NCBI GenBank assembly: GCA_036404435.1
Contig: DASWZN010000069.1
Coordinates: forward strand, 42,195 to 106,194
Reading direction: 5' to 3'
DNA: 64,000 nucleotides
DNA from: DASWZN01 sp036404435
Lineage (GTDB): Bacteria > Acidobacteriota > Terriglobia > Bryobacterales > Bryobacteraceae
Positions 34,218 through 43,491 of the stretch are shown here, one piece after another; positions within the stretch are counted from its first letter, which is position 1, and each line of letters begins with the position of its first letter. The translations under genes and the position numbers were made by a program. The notes beneath the pieces were generated by a model. The model was not told the DNA's origin. It worked only from the letters and a program-made list of their open reading frames with translations, and made no database searches.

Positions 34218-37200
34218 TTGGGCATCAATATCGGCATCGACATTGGCGCCATTAGTCTGAAGCTCGCGGCCCTGGGCAGAGCGGAGGACCGCGCTGCGCT
34301 CGAATCCCTCTGCGCCGCCAAGCCCTCGTTCCGTCTCATGAACTGGGAGGCGCAGGCCGGCAAGCGGGTCCCGCTGGTCCTTTCCGAGTACCGGCGGATC
34401 AGCGGAAGTCCCATCCAATCGACCTTCGACCTGTTGCAGGAGTTCTACGAGGTCATCCCGGAGACGCGCATCGAGGGAATCCGCGTCACCGGCTCGGGCA
34501 GCCGCACTATCGCCAAGATCCTCGGCATCTACTTCGAGAACGAGTTCAAGGCCATTGCGCGGATGGTGGCGGCCTTCTATCCCCAGGTGCGCACGGTGTT
34601 CGAGCTGGGCGGAGAGAGTGCGAAGTACATCCGCCTGGAGCAGCCGCCCGGCGGCGGCCAGCCGGCCATCGTCGATTACGACCGCAGCGGCGAGTGCGCG
34701 GCCGGAACGGGCTCCTTCCTCGACCAGCAGGCCACGCGCATGGGCTATTCGGTCGAGGAGATCGGCGCGGTGGTTTGCGAGGCGAATTGCGCGGCGCGGA
34801 TCGCGGGCCGCTGCTCGGTGTTCGCCAAGTCCGACATGATCCACGCCCAGCAAAAGGGCTACACGCCGTCGGAGATCCTGCGGGGGCTGTGCGACGCCGT
34901 TGCCCGCAACTTTAAGAGCGGCATTGCAAAGGGCCGCCCGGTGACGCCGCCGGTCGCACTCATCGGCGCGGTTTCGCAGAACGCCGGAGTCACGGCCGCG
35001 CTGCGGGAAGCGTTCGGGCTCAAGGAAGACCAGCTCTTCGTTCCCGAGCTATACGCCTGGTGCGGCGCTGTTGGAACGGCGATTCTGGAAGCCGAAGAAC
35101 GCAAGAAGCGCTCGCTACGGGAGATTCACCGGCTAAGCCAGCACGACGGCGAAGAGCGGGTGGAGGATGCCAACCCGCTCTCGATGGAGAAGGTCGTGCT
35201 GTTGCGCGACCGCGTTCCCGCGTACGTCCCGCCTCCGGGCGACGTCCCGATTCCAGCCTACCTGGGGATCGACATCGGCTCGGTCTCGACCAACGTGGTG
35301 GCCACAGACGAGTACGGCACCGTGATCCAGGACATTTACCTGCGAACTGCGGGGCGCCCGATCGAAGCCGTGGAGCAGGGTCTGAAAGAAGTGCAGGCGC
35401 AGTGGGGCCAGCGGCTCGTCATCCAGGGAGTCGGCACGACGGGCTCCGGGCGCGAGCTGATCGCGGAGCTGGTGGGCGCCGATGTGGTCAACGACGAGAT
35501 CACGGCCCACAAGACCGGAGCGCTGTACATCTCGAGCACGCTCGGCGGCGAGCCGGTGGACACCATCTTCGAGATCGGCGGCCAGGACTCGAAGTTCATC
35601 TCCATCGAGAACGGCATCGTGGTCGATTTCGCGATGAACGAGGCCTGCGCCGCGGGCACCGGTTCGTTCCTGGAGGAGCAGGCGGAGAAGCTCGGCATCA
35701 GCATCAAGGGCGAGTTCGCGAAGCTGGCGCTTTCCTCCGCGCGCCCCACGCGGCTGGGCGAGCGCTGCACGGTGTTCATGGAGCGCGACGTGACGGGCTG
35801 GATGCTGAAGGGCGAAACGGTGCCGGATATCGTGGCCGGCCTGGCCTATTCGATCGCCCTCAACTACCTGAACCGCGTCGTGCGCGGGCGCAAGATCGGC
35901 AAGGTGATTTACTTCCAGGGCGGCACGGCCTACAACGACTCGGTGGCCGCCGCCTTCGCCAGCCTGCTGGGGAAGAAGATCACGGTGCCGCCGTACAACG
36001 GCGTGGTGGGCGCGATCGGCATGGCGCTGATCGCGCGGCAATGGCACCTGGCCACGCGCGGGGCGTCGCGATTCAGGGGGTACGATCTTTCCAGCCTGCA
36101 GATGGCGACGCGCGACTTCGTCTGCAAAGCCTGCACGAACCTGTGCGACATCAAGGAATTCACCATCGAGGGCCACAAGAGCTATTGGGGCGATAAGTGC
36201 TCCGATAAATTCCGCAAGCCGTCGGCGACCGGACGCAAGCCGGTGATCGAGGACCTGTTCGCGTTTCGCGAGCGGCTGCTGGAAGGGTTGTCGGGCCAGC
36301 CGGCGAACGGCCCGAAATTCCAGCGCGTGCCGGGCAAGCTGTGCGTGGGGCTGCCGCGGGCGATGTCGACCTTCGAGCACCTGCCGTTCTGGCACCGCTA
36401 CTTCACGGAGCTGGGCGTACAGGTGGCGCTCTCGCCGGCGACCGACCCCAAGATCGCAGCCGCGGGTCTCGAAATGGCGCTGGCGCAGCCGTGCTACCCC
36501 ATCCAGGTGGCGCATGGGCACGTGGCGGCGCTGATCGAGATGGGCGTGGACTACGTGCTGATTCCGAACCTGCTCAACGCCGATACGGGACCGGAAGGCA
36601 CGGGGACGGCGCACTTCTGCCCGTGGAACCAGACGCTGCCGTTCGTGCTCGCGTCGGCGCCGCGCCTGGAACCGCACCGGCACATGTTCCTGGCGCCGCG
36701 GCTGCACTTCCAACTAGGCCGCGAGCAAGTGAAGAGCGGGCTGTACGAGGCCATGCGGCGGCTGGGCGTCAGCCGGCGCGCCAGCGACCGCGCCACGGAC
36801 GCGGCCTACGCCGCGCAGCGGGAGTTCCAGAGCCGGCTGCTCGAAGCCGGGCGGAAGGCGCTCGAGGTGCTGGACCACACGGGCGAGCCCGGCCTGCTGC
36901 TGGTGGGCCGGCCCTATAACATCTACGACCGCGCGGTGAACTGCGACATCCCGCGCAAACTGCGCCACCGTTACGGGGCCAATGTTATTCCCATCGACTT
37001 CGTGGTGACGGGGCGGGAGCCGGTGGACGACCTGCATCCCAACATGTACTGGGCGTCGGGCCGCAAGATCCTGAGCGCGGCGCGGCTGGCGTCGACTCGC
37101 CCCAATCTGCACCTGGTTTACATCTCGAACTTCAAGTGCGGGCCGGATTCCTACATCAAGCACTTCACGCGCGAGGCCGCGGGCGCGCCTCTGCTGGTGC

Positions 37201-37331
37201 TACAGTTCGACGGCCACGGCAACGACGCCGGCTACATGACCCGCTGCGAAGCGTATCTCGATAGTAAAGGAATTCTGCGATGTTACAAGTCGGGGATGGA
37301 AACGGATCCGGCGGCCGCCGCAATCCACTAG
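34218..37331 (+). CDS. CoA-dehydratase-activase-like protein with two BadF/BcrA-type ATPase domains
   Basis: A 1037-residue protein starting with TTG at 34218. Two ASKHA-type ATPase domains lie in tandem (about 1-290 and 345-620). Each has a CAAGTGSFL motif plus a second cysteine in G-RC-VF, the pair that holds the bridging [4Fe-4S] cluster in HgdC-type activases. A third, DUF2229-like part (about 690-1000) follows. Activases drive ATP-dependent electron transfer to 2-hydroxyacyl-CoA dehydratases or benzoyl-CoA reductase. The gene overlaps its downstream partner by 52 nt; related proteins are often one long chain. Confidence 0.85.
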   Translation: MGINIGIDIGAISLKLAALGRAEDRAALESLCAAKPSFRLMNWEAQAGKRVPLVLSEYRRISGSPIQSTFDLLQEFYEVIPETRIEGIRVTGSGSRTIAKILGIYFENEFKAIARMVAAFYPQVRTVFELGGESAKYIRLEQPPGGGQPAIVDYDRSGECAAGTGSFLDQQATRMGYSVEEIGAVVCEANCAARIAGRCSVFAKSDMIHAQQKGYTPSEILRGLCDAVARNFKSGIAKGRPVTPPVALIGAVSQNAGVTAALREAFGLKEDQLFVPELYAWCGAVGTAILEAEERKKRSLREIHRLSQHDGEERVEDANPLSMEKVVLLRDRVPAYVPPPGDVPIPAYLGIDIGSVSTNVVATDEYGTVIQDIYLRTAGRPIEAVEQGLKEVQAQWGQRLVIQGVGTTGSGRELIAELVGADVVNDEITAHKTGALYISSTLGGEPVDTIFEIGGQDSKFISIENGIVVDFAMNEACAAGTGSFLEEQAEKLGISIKGEFAKLALSSARPTRLGERCTVFMERDVTGWMLKGETVPDIVAGLAYSIALNYLNRVVRGRKIGKVIYFQGGTAYNDSVAAAFASLLGKKITVPPYNGVVGAIGMALIARQWHLATRGASRFRGYDLSSLQMATRDFVCKACTNLCDIKEFTIEGHKSYWGDKCSDKFRKPSATGRKPVIEDLFAFRERLLEGLSGQPANGPKFQRVPGKLCVGLPRAMSTFEHLPFWHRYFTELGVQVALSPATDPKIAAAGLEMALAQPCYPIQVAHGHVAALIEMGVDYVLIPNLLNADTGPEGTGTAHFCPWNQTLPFVLASAPRLEPHRHMFLAPRLHFQLGREQVKSGLYEAMRRLGVSRRASDRATDAAYAAQREFQSRLLEAGRKALEVLDHTGEPGLLLVGRPYNIYDRAVNCDIPRKLRHRYGANVIPIDFVVTGREPVDDLHPNMYWASGRKILSAARLASTRPNLHLVYISNFKCGPDSYIKHFTREAAGAPLLVLQFDGHGNDAGYMTRCEAYLDSKGILRCYKSGMETDPAAAAIH

Positions 37332-38584
37332 CGGGCAAGCGGGTCTTCATCCCCCCGATGGCCTACGGCAGCGGGCGAACCTTCGCCGCCGCGTTCCACG
37401 CGCTCGGTCTCGAGGCCGACATCACGCCGCCCTCCGACAGCCGTACCCGCGAACTGGGCGCGCGTTACACTTCCGGCGACGAATGCTATCCCGCCAAAGT
37501 GACGGTGGGCGATTTCATGAAAGTGCTGGAGCAGCCCGGCACGGACCCGGCGCAGACGGTGCTCTTCATGCCTACCGCGGACGGCCCCTGCCGCTTCGGC
37601 CAATACGCGCCGTATCTGCGGCGCATCCTGGAAGAGAACGGCTATCCGCACACCAACGTCATCTCGCCTTCGAGCCACGACGGCTACGCCGATTTCGGCG
37701 ACCTGGCGCGGCAGTTCGTGCGCACCGCGTGGCGCGCCCTGATTGCGGCCGATATCCTCCAGAAGGTGCTGCTGCAACACCGGCCGCACGAGGTGGAGAA
37801 GGGCAGCACGGAGGCCGTTTACGAGGAGTGCCTGGTCGATGTTTGCCAGACCATCGAGAGGGCGCCGCTCGAGCCGGGAACGCAACTGAAGGCCATGCGC
37901 GAGGCGATGGTGCGCTCGCGCGACCGCTTCCGCGCGCTGCCCACACAGCGCAACCGTTCGACGCCGCTGATAGGGATCGTGGGCGAGATCTTTTGCCGGC
38001 TGCACTGCTTCTCGAACGAGGACCTGGTGCGGCGCCTGGAGGAATACGACGCTGAAGCCTGGATCTCGGACATCACAGAGTGGGTGTGGTATACGATCTC
38101 GGAGCAGTTCCGCAAGCTACACCTGGTGGGGCGGCAGTACTCGCTCGATGCGTTCAAGGCGTGGATCCGCAAGCGGGTGCAGAAGCACGACGAGCACGTG
38201 ATGCTGGAGCCGTTCCGGGACGACTTTGTGGGCTACGAGGAGCCGCCGGTCGAAGAGGTGCTCGAAGCGGCGCGGCCGTATCTGCCGGCCGACGGCGCGA
38301 TGGGCGAGATGGTGCTGAACGTGGGCAAGGCGATCTGCCTGGCCCGCAAGGGCGCGGACGGGATCATCGACATCAGCCCCTTCACGTGCATGAACGGCAT
38401 CGTGTGCGAAGCGGTTTACCCAAGGGTGTCGCGGGACCTGGGTGGGATTCCGATTCGCAACTTCTATTTCGATGGGACGCAGAATGACTTAGACCGGGAC
38501 CTGGGCGTGTATCTGGAGCTGGCGCGGAATTATCAGAAGAGGAAGCAGTGGCAGCGGGTTTGGCCGGCGGGGGCGGGGACATAA
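37280..38584 (+). CDS. HgdB-like / CoA-activase-associated protein
   Basis: A 434-residue protein that looks like the continuation of the long activase: GKRVFIPPMAYGSGRTFAAA, then SGDECYPAKVTVGDF and GPCRFGQYAPYLRRIL, whose cysteines resemble cluster ligands of 2-hydroxyacyl-CoA dehydratase subunits. It starts inside the upstream gene (52-nt overlap, different frame) without a strong ribosome-binding site, so translation is probably coupled to it. No separate dehydratase A/B genes are present in the window. The substrate is unknown. Confidence 0.78.
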   Translation: MLQVGDGNGSGGRRNPLAGKRVFIPPMAYGSGRTFAAAFHALGLEADITPPSDSRTRELGARYTSGDECYPAKVTVGDFMKVLEQPGTDPAQTVLFMPTADGPCRFGQYAPYLRRILEENGYPHTNVISPSSHDGYADFGDLARQFVRTAWRALIAADILQKVLLQHRPHEVEKGSTEAVYEECLVDVCQTIERAPLEPGTQLKAMREAMVRSRDRFRALPTQRNRSTPLIGIVGEIFCRLHCFSNEDLVRRLEEYDAEAWISDITEWVWYTISEQFRKLHLVGRQYSLDAFKAWIRKRVQKHDEHVMLEPFRDDFVGYEEPPVEEVLEAARPYLPADGAMGEMVLNVGKAICLARKGADGIIDISPFTCMNGIVCEAVYPRVSRDLGGIPIRNFYFDGTQNDLDRDLGVYLELARNYQKRKQWQRVWPAGAGT

Positions 38585-38682
38585 GGCCGATCTCTTAGCC
38601 TATGGCAAGTCCTCTGTAGAGCGTGTTGTGCGCCCCCATTCTTCCTAATGAAGAGCCAGCTCACCTGGAGGCGTGGGAGGTT

Positions 38683-39081
38683 ATGGCAGACGAACCCGTC
38701 GACAAGTGGCGGATTGAGACGAACGACCGGTACAACAAGATCGTTAACTCCGTCATTTCCTTAGCCACCGGGGCGCTCGTGCTACCCGTGTTGTTCCTTC
38801 GGCAGTTTCTTGGCATTCCAACGGACCGGGCGCTCAAGCCGTTGCTGACCTGTGCTGCGTACGCGTCCTGGTTCTGTCTCGGTGGCTCGGTTCTCATTGG
38901 CCTGTTGTATTCCTGGCTCTCCGTTAAGTGGGTGAAGATAGCATGGGGCCAGAAAACCGCCAATCCCCAGCGCTGCATAGAACGTGTGCTCGATGTACTT
39001 TTCGTTCTCATGATGCTGCTGTTTCTCGCTGGCATAGCAGAGAGCATCCGTTTCTTTATTACGGTTCGCGTCGTAAGCTGA
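38683..39081 (+). CDS. Small membrane protein, unknown function
   Basis: A 132-residue protein from the ATG at 38683 (MADEPVDKWRIETNDRYNK), with membrane segments near residues 20-40, 52-80 and 100-125. Composition is less GC-rich than its neighbours (about 53% by eye), suggesting acquisition. An ATG at 38623 would add 20 residues without a ribosome-binding site. No family recognised. Confidence 0.6.
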   Translation: MADEPVDKWRIETNDRYNKIVNSVISLATGALVLPVLFLRQFLGIPTDRALKPLLTCAAYASWFCLGGSVLIGLLYSWLSVKWVKIAWGQKTANPQRCIERVLDVLFVLMMLLFLAGIAESIRFFITVRVVS

Positions 39082-39523
39082 GAATGAACTGGGTGCGGTC
39101 GATGGTTGTGTTCGCCAAATGGCGCGACCATGCCAGCGCTCCTCCCGATCCGTCCGTATCTGGAACTCATCGATGAAGAGTTGCTCCCGGTCCGTAAGGG
39201 TCTCGTACGGATGGGAGAACTGCAGGACGCCGTCTCCCCACTCCGCGCCTCCGTCGAAGATCGCCTGACCAGCTCTGTCAATTCGACAGGCCAGAAACCT
39301 CTCTCTTTCAGTTTCCGGTTCTCTCATGGGATGATTGTAACCCGCGAACTGGGTGAGCCAAGTCCTCCCGGGAAGGACTGGCCGGTGACGACACTCCCCT
39401 GGTAGCTCTCGTCAACTCATCAACCCGTTTTCGCCGCTGCGACTGCGCGGGCGCAGTTCTCTCTCCGGCGTTTTCTTGTGGTGGGACCATGCTGGCGCTA
39501 TTCTGAAGACCAGGAGGCCAGCG
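39082..39523. other. Spacer with a possible minus-strand small ORF
   Basis: A 442-nt gap. On the minus strand an open frame begins at ATG 39327 and runs back into the membrane-protein gene (to 38782). Its first 70 residues (RFLACRIDRAGQAIFDGGAE) look plausible. A promoter-like TTGGCT-N16-TACAAT (plus 39334-39361) lies directly before it. An imperfect palindrome AGTCCT...AGGACT is at 39361-39379. The coding status is unresolved. Confidence 0.35.
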
Positions 39524-39751
39524 ATGGCGAGTCTCGATTGGTCACAATGCCCGGCCGTGGAGAGCATCCCCGGCAAGGTGAGCGGCGCGTGGGTGCTGCG
39601 GGGAACCCGTATGCCCGTCGCGGCGATTTTCGAGAACATCGAAGCCGGGGCCAACATCGACGACATCATGGCGTGGTTCGACGGGCTTGACCGCGAACAG
39701 GTCAAGGCGGTTATAGAGTTCGCGGCCCGCGGTCTTGACAAAGCATCGTAG
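39524..39751 (+). CDS. DUF433-family antitoxin
   Basis: A 75-residue protein starting at ATG 39524 with AGGAGG 6 nt before it. The sequence SLDWSQCPAVESIPGKV...GAWVLRGTRMPVAAIFENIEAG has the DUF433 pattern (VLRGTRMPV, FENIEAG), a family paired with DUF5615 proteins as toxin-antitoxin-like modules. The stop at 39749-39751 directly abuts the toxin ATG at 39752. It probably neutralises the downstream protein. Confidence 0.85.
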   Translation: MASLDWSQCPAVESIPGKVSGAWVLRGTRMPVAAIFENIEAGANIDDIMAWFDGLDREQVKAVIEFAARGLDKAS

Positions 39752-40078
39752 ATGCGAATCCTTTTCGATCAGGCAACGCCAGTGCCGATTCGTCCGTATC
39801 TCGAAGGCCACACCGTCCGCACAGCAGCGCAACAAGGCTGGGACAAACTCAGCAACGGCGATCTGCTGACGGCAGCGGAAGAGGCCGGGTTCGACATATT
39901 GGTGACAACCGACAGGAACATGCGCTATCAGCAGAATCTTGCGGGCCGTAAGATCGCGGCTGTGGTTCTCGGCCGGCAGCAATGGCCGCGCCTTCGGCGT
40001 CACATCCAGCGCGTCGTCGAAGCCGTCAATGCCGCCACGCCTGGCAGCTTTGCCGAGGTAGAAATCCCGTACGAGTGA
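39752..40078 (+). CDS. DUF5615 PIN-like protein (toxin)
   Basis: A 108-residue PIN-like protein. Acidic residues in MRILFDQATP, NGDLLTAAEEAGFDILVTTDRNM and the end EVEIPYE match DUF5615/PIN-like nucleases. The start abuts the DUF433 gene. The pair is a likely mobile defence or persistence module; the RNA target is unknown. Confidence 0.82.
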   Translation: MRILFDQATPVPIRPYLEGHTVRTAAQQGWDKLSNGDLLTAAEEAGFDILVTTDRNMRYQQNLAGRKIAAVVLGRQQWPRLRRHIQRVVEAVNAATPGSFAEVEIPYE

Positions 40079-40141
40079 GGCCCCCGGCAACGGTGTAGGC
40101 GTGGTCACCATACAGTCAACTCGGAGAGGACAAGCTGAAGC

Positions 40142-41413
40142 TTATCCTACGAGTAACCGGCGGGCCTCGGCCACCAGGAAGAGCGAGCCGGCGATGAAGA
40201 TGGCGTCGTCGGGGGCGGCTTCGCGGCGGGCGATGGCTAGCGCCTCTTCGAGCGTAGCGCTGGTGCGCAGGCGCGGATGGTCGGTCAGCTCACGGATGGT
40301 CTCCGGCCGGAGGGCGCGCGCCATTCGCGGCGCGGTCGCGAGGATCTGGTCGGCGAGGGGGAACAGGATCGCGCCCATCTCCTCGACCGCCTTGTCGCGC
40401 ATGGCGCCGTAGATCAGCCAGACGCGGCGGCCGTCGAAGAAGCGGTTGATGTAGGCGGCCAGGGCGCGGGCGCCGGCGGGATTGTGAGCGCCGTCCAGAA
40501 TGATCTCCGGCGTTGCGGAAACGCGCTCCAGGCGGCCCGGCCAGCGCGCCTGGCGGATGCCCTCGCGAATCGCCTCGGCGGGCAGTCCGAGTTGATCGAG
40601 CGCCGCCACCGCCGTCACCGCGTTGGTCACCTGATGCTCTCCGGCGAGCGGGCAATCGATGCGGTATTCCCTGGGCCCCATCAGGCGGAAGCAGCTCCCG
40701 CCGGGATATAGGGCCAAGTCGGCGACGCGCCAATCCGAGGTCCAGACGGGCTCGATGCCCAGGGCGGCCGCGGCGGTGGCGAGCGTTTGCGCGGCCTCCG
40801 GACGCTGCGCCGCGAAGACGGCCGGCACGCCGGGCTTGAGGATGCCCGCCTTTTCCTCGGCGATCGCGCTCAGACCGCGACCGAGAAAGACCTCGTGGTC
40901 GAAGTCGACGGGCGTAATCACCGCCAGGCGCGGCAGCACGACGTTGGTCGCGTCCAACCGGCCGCCCAGGCCGACCTCGAGCACGGTCGTCCGCACCTGC
41001 GCCTCCCGGAAGGCAACGAAGGCCATGGCGGTGACGGTCTCGAAGTAGGTGGGATGCAGGTCGAGCGCGCCCGAGGCGATCAGACGTTCCGCCGCTTCAT
41101 GCACCTGGTCGAACGCCGCGGCGAAAACTTGGCGGCTCAACGGGCGGCCTGAAATGGAGATGCGCTCGGTGGGCTCGTCCAGGTGCGGCGAGGTGTAGAG
41201 GCCGGTCCGGATTCCGGCCGCCCGCAAGCCGGACTCGATCATGGCGCATGTGGAACCTTTGCCGTTCGTCCCGGCAACGTGGATGAAGTCTCCGGCGCGA
41301 TGGGGATTGGCCAACGCATCGAGGAGCGCCGACATGCGGTCCAGACCGAGTTTGGCGGCCTTCACCTCGTTGCCGAGCGAGTACAGGAACCGGACTGCGT
41401 CCTCGTAATTCAT
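40142..41413 (-). CDS. folC: Folylpolyglutamate synthase / dihydrofolate synthase
   Basis: A 423-residue ATP-dependent ligase of the Mur/FolC family. It adds glutamate to dihydropteroate and tetrahydrofolate. P-loop HVAGTNGKGST at about residues 44-54; LGGRLDATN and HNPAGARALAAYINRF are FolC signatures. The start overlaps the stop of the upstream permease by 4 nt (ATGA on the minus strand), so they are translationally coupled. Confidence 0.94.
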   Translation of the reverse strand: MNYEDAVRFLYSLGNEVKAAKLGLDRMSALLDALANPHRAGDFIHVAGTNGKGSTCAMIESGLRAAGIRTGLYTSPHLDEPTERISISGRPLSRQVFAAAFDQVHEAAERLIASGALDLHPTYFETVTAMAFVAFREAQVRTTVLEVGLGGRLDATNVVLPRLAVITPVDFDHEVFLGRGLSAIAEEKAGILKPGVPAVFAAQRPEAAQTLATAAAALGIEPVWTSDWRVADLALYPGGSCFRLMGPREYRIDCPLAGEHQVTNAVTAVAALDQLGLPAEAIREGIRQARWPGRLERVSATPEIILDGAHNPAGARALAAYINRFFDGRRVWLIYGAMRDKAVEEMGAILFPLADQILATAPRMARALRPETIRELTDHPRLRTSATLEEALAIARREAAPDDAIFIAGSLFLVAEARRLLVG

Positions 41414-42744
41414 GTTTGCGCGCGCCTGCCCCTCAAGAAAGCCATTCTACCGGCAGCCACCAGCAGCAGGCAGCCTCCGGCCAGCTTGGCCTCGAAACGC
41501 CAGACGGATGGCACGCCGTCCGGCGGCACGAGCGAGAAAGCGATGCCGGCGGCGGTCACCACCAGTCCGGCCGTGGCGCTGAGGCGCAGGCCGTGGCGGG
41601 CGGCGGTCGCGAACAGGTAGAGGAAGGGGATGAAGTACGTCACCACGGTCATATCCACCAGCAACTGGTAGCCGGTGCGCAGGTCCTCGCCCAGGAGCAT
41701 GGCGAGCAGGAAGACGGTGCACGCGGCGGACTGGCTCAGGATCGCAACGTGCGGCGTCTTCCAGCGCGGGTGAAGGCGGGCGAAGGCGGCGGGCAGGTAG
41801 CGGTCCAACCCGATGGCGAAGGGGATGCGCGCGCCGCCGGCGAGCCACGCCCCGAGCTGGCCGGTGATGCCGAACACGATGAGCAGCGCCACCAGTGGAG
41901 CGACGAGAGGGAGGCCGAGCCGGGTGCCGGCTACCGCTGCCGCCTGCGTCAGGCCGGAGACGATGTTGACCTGGCCGGGATTGAGCACGGCCAGCACCGC
42001 CAGCGTTCCAGCGATGTAGAAAGCCGCGATGGCGAGGCCGCTGATCCAGGCCGCGCGCGGAACGTTGCGCCGCGGGTCGCGAATCTCGCCGCCCATCACC
42101 GCGCCGAGCTCGAGGCCGCCGAAGGCGAAGGCGATCTGGGACCAGAAGTTGAGGCGGTCCCAGTTCCAGCGGGGTGCAAGATGCAGGGGCGTGGCCGAGC
42201 CGTGGGTCAGCCAGACGGCGATGCCCAGGACGACCAGCACCAGGCCGGCGGCGTAGGTCGCCAAGCCTCCCGCGTTCTGGGTCCACTTGCCGACTCGCAG
42301 ACCCACCAGGTTCGTGAGCGTGCCAATCCACAGGACGGCCAGCGACACCGGGACGACAAACCAGCGCGTGTCGCCCAGCCAGGCGTGACTCTCTCCCAAG
42401 CCGTAGACCGCCATGGCGATCCCTGCCAGCAGCAGGTTCGGGAAGTAGAACAGGTTGCTCAGCCAGTAACACCAGCCGCACAGGAATCCATGCCAGTCGC
42501 CGAAGCTGTTGCGAGTCCAGGCGTAGATACCGCCCTCTTCGGGGAACTTGGCGGTGAGGCGCGAGACGGCCAGGGCGGAGGGGACGAAGAAGAAGACCGC
42601 TGCGGCCAGCCACAGGCCGATGGAGTCCGGGCCGGTGTGCGCCGCGGCGGCCAGCCAGCGAATCCCCACCACGGCCGCGATGTTGAACAGGACCAGGTCG
42701 CGCAGGCCGAGTTCGCGCGCGAGGGCGGGTTTGCGGTCGGGCAT
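41410..42744 (-). CDS. APC-family amino-acid permease
   Basis: A 444-residue inner-membrane transporter with about 12 hydrophobic segments. The N-terminal region GLRDLVLFNIAAVVGIRWLAAAA and the following PEEGGIYAWTRNSFGDWHGF are APC-superfamily features (G-x-G region before TM1b and the conserved EGGIYAW). It is the upstream gene of a pair with folC. The substrate, probably an amino acid, is not predictable. Confidence 0.88.
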   Translation of the reverse strand: MPDRKPALARELGLRDLVLFNIAAVVGIRWLAAAAHTGPDSIGLWLAAAVFFFVPSALAVSRLTAKFPEEGGIYAWTRNSFGDWHGFLCGWCYWLSNLFYFPNLLLAGIAMAVYGLGESHAWLGDTRWFVVPVSLAVLWIGTLTNLVGLRVGKWTQNAGGLATYAAGLVLVVLGIAVWLTHGSATPLHLAPRWNWDRLNFWSQIAFAFGGLELGAVMGGEIRDPRRNVPRAAWISGLAIAAFYIAGTLAVLAVLNPGQVNIVSGLTQAAAVAGTRLGLPLVAPLVALLIVFGITGQLGAWLAGGARIPFAIGLDRYLPAAFARLHPRWKTPHVAILSQSAACTVFLLAMLLGEDLRTGYQLLVDMTVVTYFIPFLYLFATAARHGLRLSATAGLVVTAAGIAFSLVPPDGVPSVWRFEAKLAGGCLLLVAAGRMAFLRGRRAQT

Positions 42745-42812
42745 GGGGTCAACCCATGGTAGCGCGCGAAGGTGCGAGCCGAGCGGAGTCGACGCAAGGC
42801 CAGAGCGGCTGC

Positions 42813-42839
42813 TATAGTGTAGATGAACAGTTCAACTGT
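42813..42839 (+). promoter_or_regulatory. -10 and palindromic operator of the AbrB/RelE-like module
   Basis: TATAGT (42813-42818) followed by the perfect palindrome ACAGTtcaACTGT (42827-42839), just before the antitoxin ATG at 42849. It is a probable autoregulatory site. Confidence 0.45.
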
Positions 42840-42848
42840 CCAACAGCC

Positions 42849-43127
42849 ATGTCCATTGTCACCGTCAAGAATAAATATCAGGTCGTAATCCCGCAAGGCG
42901 TCCGGAAACAGATCGGCGTGGCCGTCGGCGACATCCTGGAGGCCAAGGTGGAGCGGGGACGGATCACGCTCACGCCCAAGTCGCTGGTGGATCGCGCGAT
43001 CGCCGAAGGCCTGGAGGACGTGCGGAAGGGACGCGTGCGCGGTCCGTTCCATACCGTCGACGAGATGATCGGCTCTCTCAAGGGTCGCAAGCGCCCCACC
43101 ATCCGCAAATCACCCCGGCTCCCATGA
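42849..43127 (+). CDS. AbrB/MazE-type antitoxin
   Basis: A 92-residue protein starting at ATG 42849. The N-terminal swapped-hairpin AbrB domain reads VTVKNKYQVVIPQGVRKQIGVAVGDILEAKVE, followed by a basic C-terminal tail that would contact the toxin. The gene overlaps the next start by 4 nt (ATGA). It is likely an autorepressor acting on the palindrome upstream. Confidence 0.82.
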   Translation: MSIVTVKNKYQVVIPQGVRKQIGVAVGDILEAKVERGRITLTPKSLVDRAIAEGLEDVRKGRVRGPFHTVDEMIGSLKGRKRPTIRKSPRLP

Positions 43128-43369
43128 CCTGGGCGCACACCCGGCGTTCAGAGAGGGATTACCGCGCCGCGCCGCTCGCAATTCAGAAGGCCTTCGAGAA
43201 GCAAGTTCGGCTGCTGGCGACGAACCTCAACCATCCCTCGCTGCACGCCAAAAAGTACGACCAGGCTACCGATCTCTGGCAAGCGCGCGTGAACCGCGAT
43301 TGGCGCTTCTACTTTCTGATCCGGGACGACACGTACCTCATCGTGGCGATCATTCCGCATCCGAAATGA
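43124..43369 (+). CDS. RelE/ParE-type toxin
   Basis: An 81-residue protein with the RelE/ParE fold pattern: helices with LAIQKAFEKQVRLLATNLNHPSLHAKKY, then DLWQARVNRDWRFYFLIRDDTYLIVAIIPHPK, with conserved Arg and the final PHPK tail. It is translationally coupled to the AbrB-type antitoxin. Pairing of an AbrB antitoxin with a RelE-like toxin is known but less common than with MazF or VapC. Expected to be an mRNA interferase or gyrase poison. Confidence 0.82.
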   Translation: MTWAHTRRSERDYRAAPLAIQKAFEKQVRLLATNLNHPSLHAKKYDQATDLWQARVNRDWRFYFLIRDDTYLIVAIIPHPK

Positions 43370-43491
43370 CGCGAACAGAGCGATCGCACCCAGCCACCGT
43401 GAAACGGGCCGCCAGGAGTGGCGACGCGGCACGCGCGCGTGCCCCCACCCCGCCGCATGTATACTCGCAGGGAGGGACTTCGCGCCCGCTT

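Noticed and set aside
39106..39405. Plus-strand 99-codon frame with PIRPYLE as in the DUF5615 toxin
   Set aside because: The shared seven residues are the only similarity; the rest looks random, so it is probably chance.
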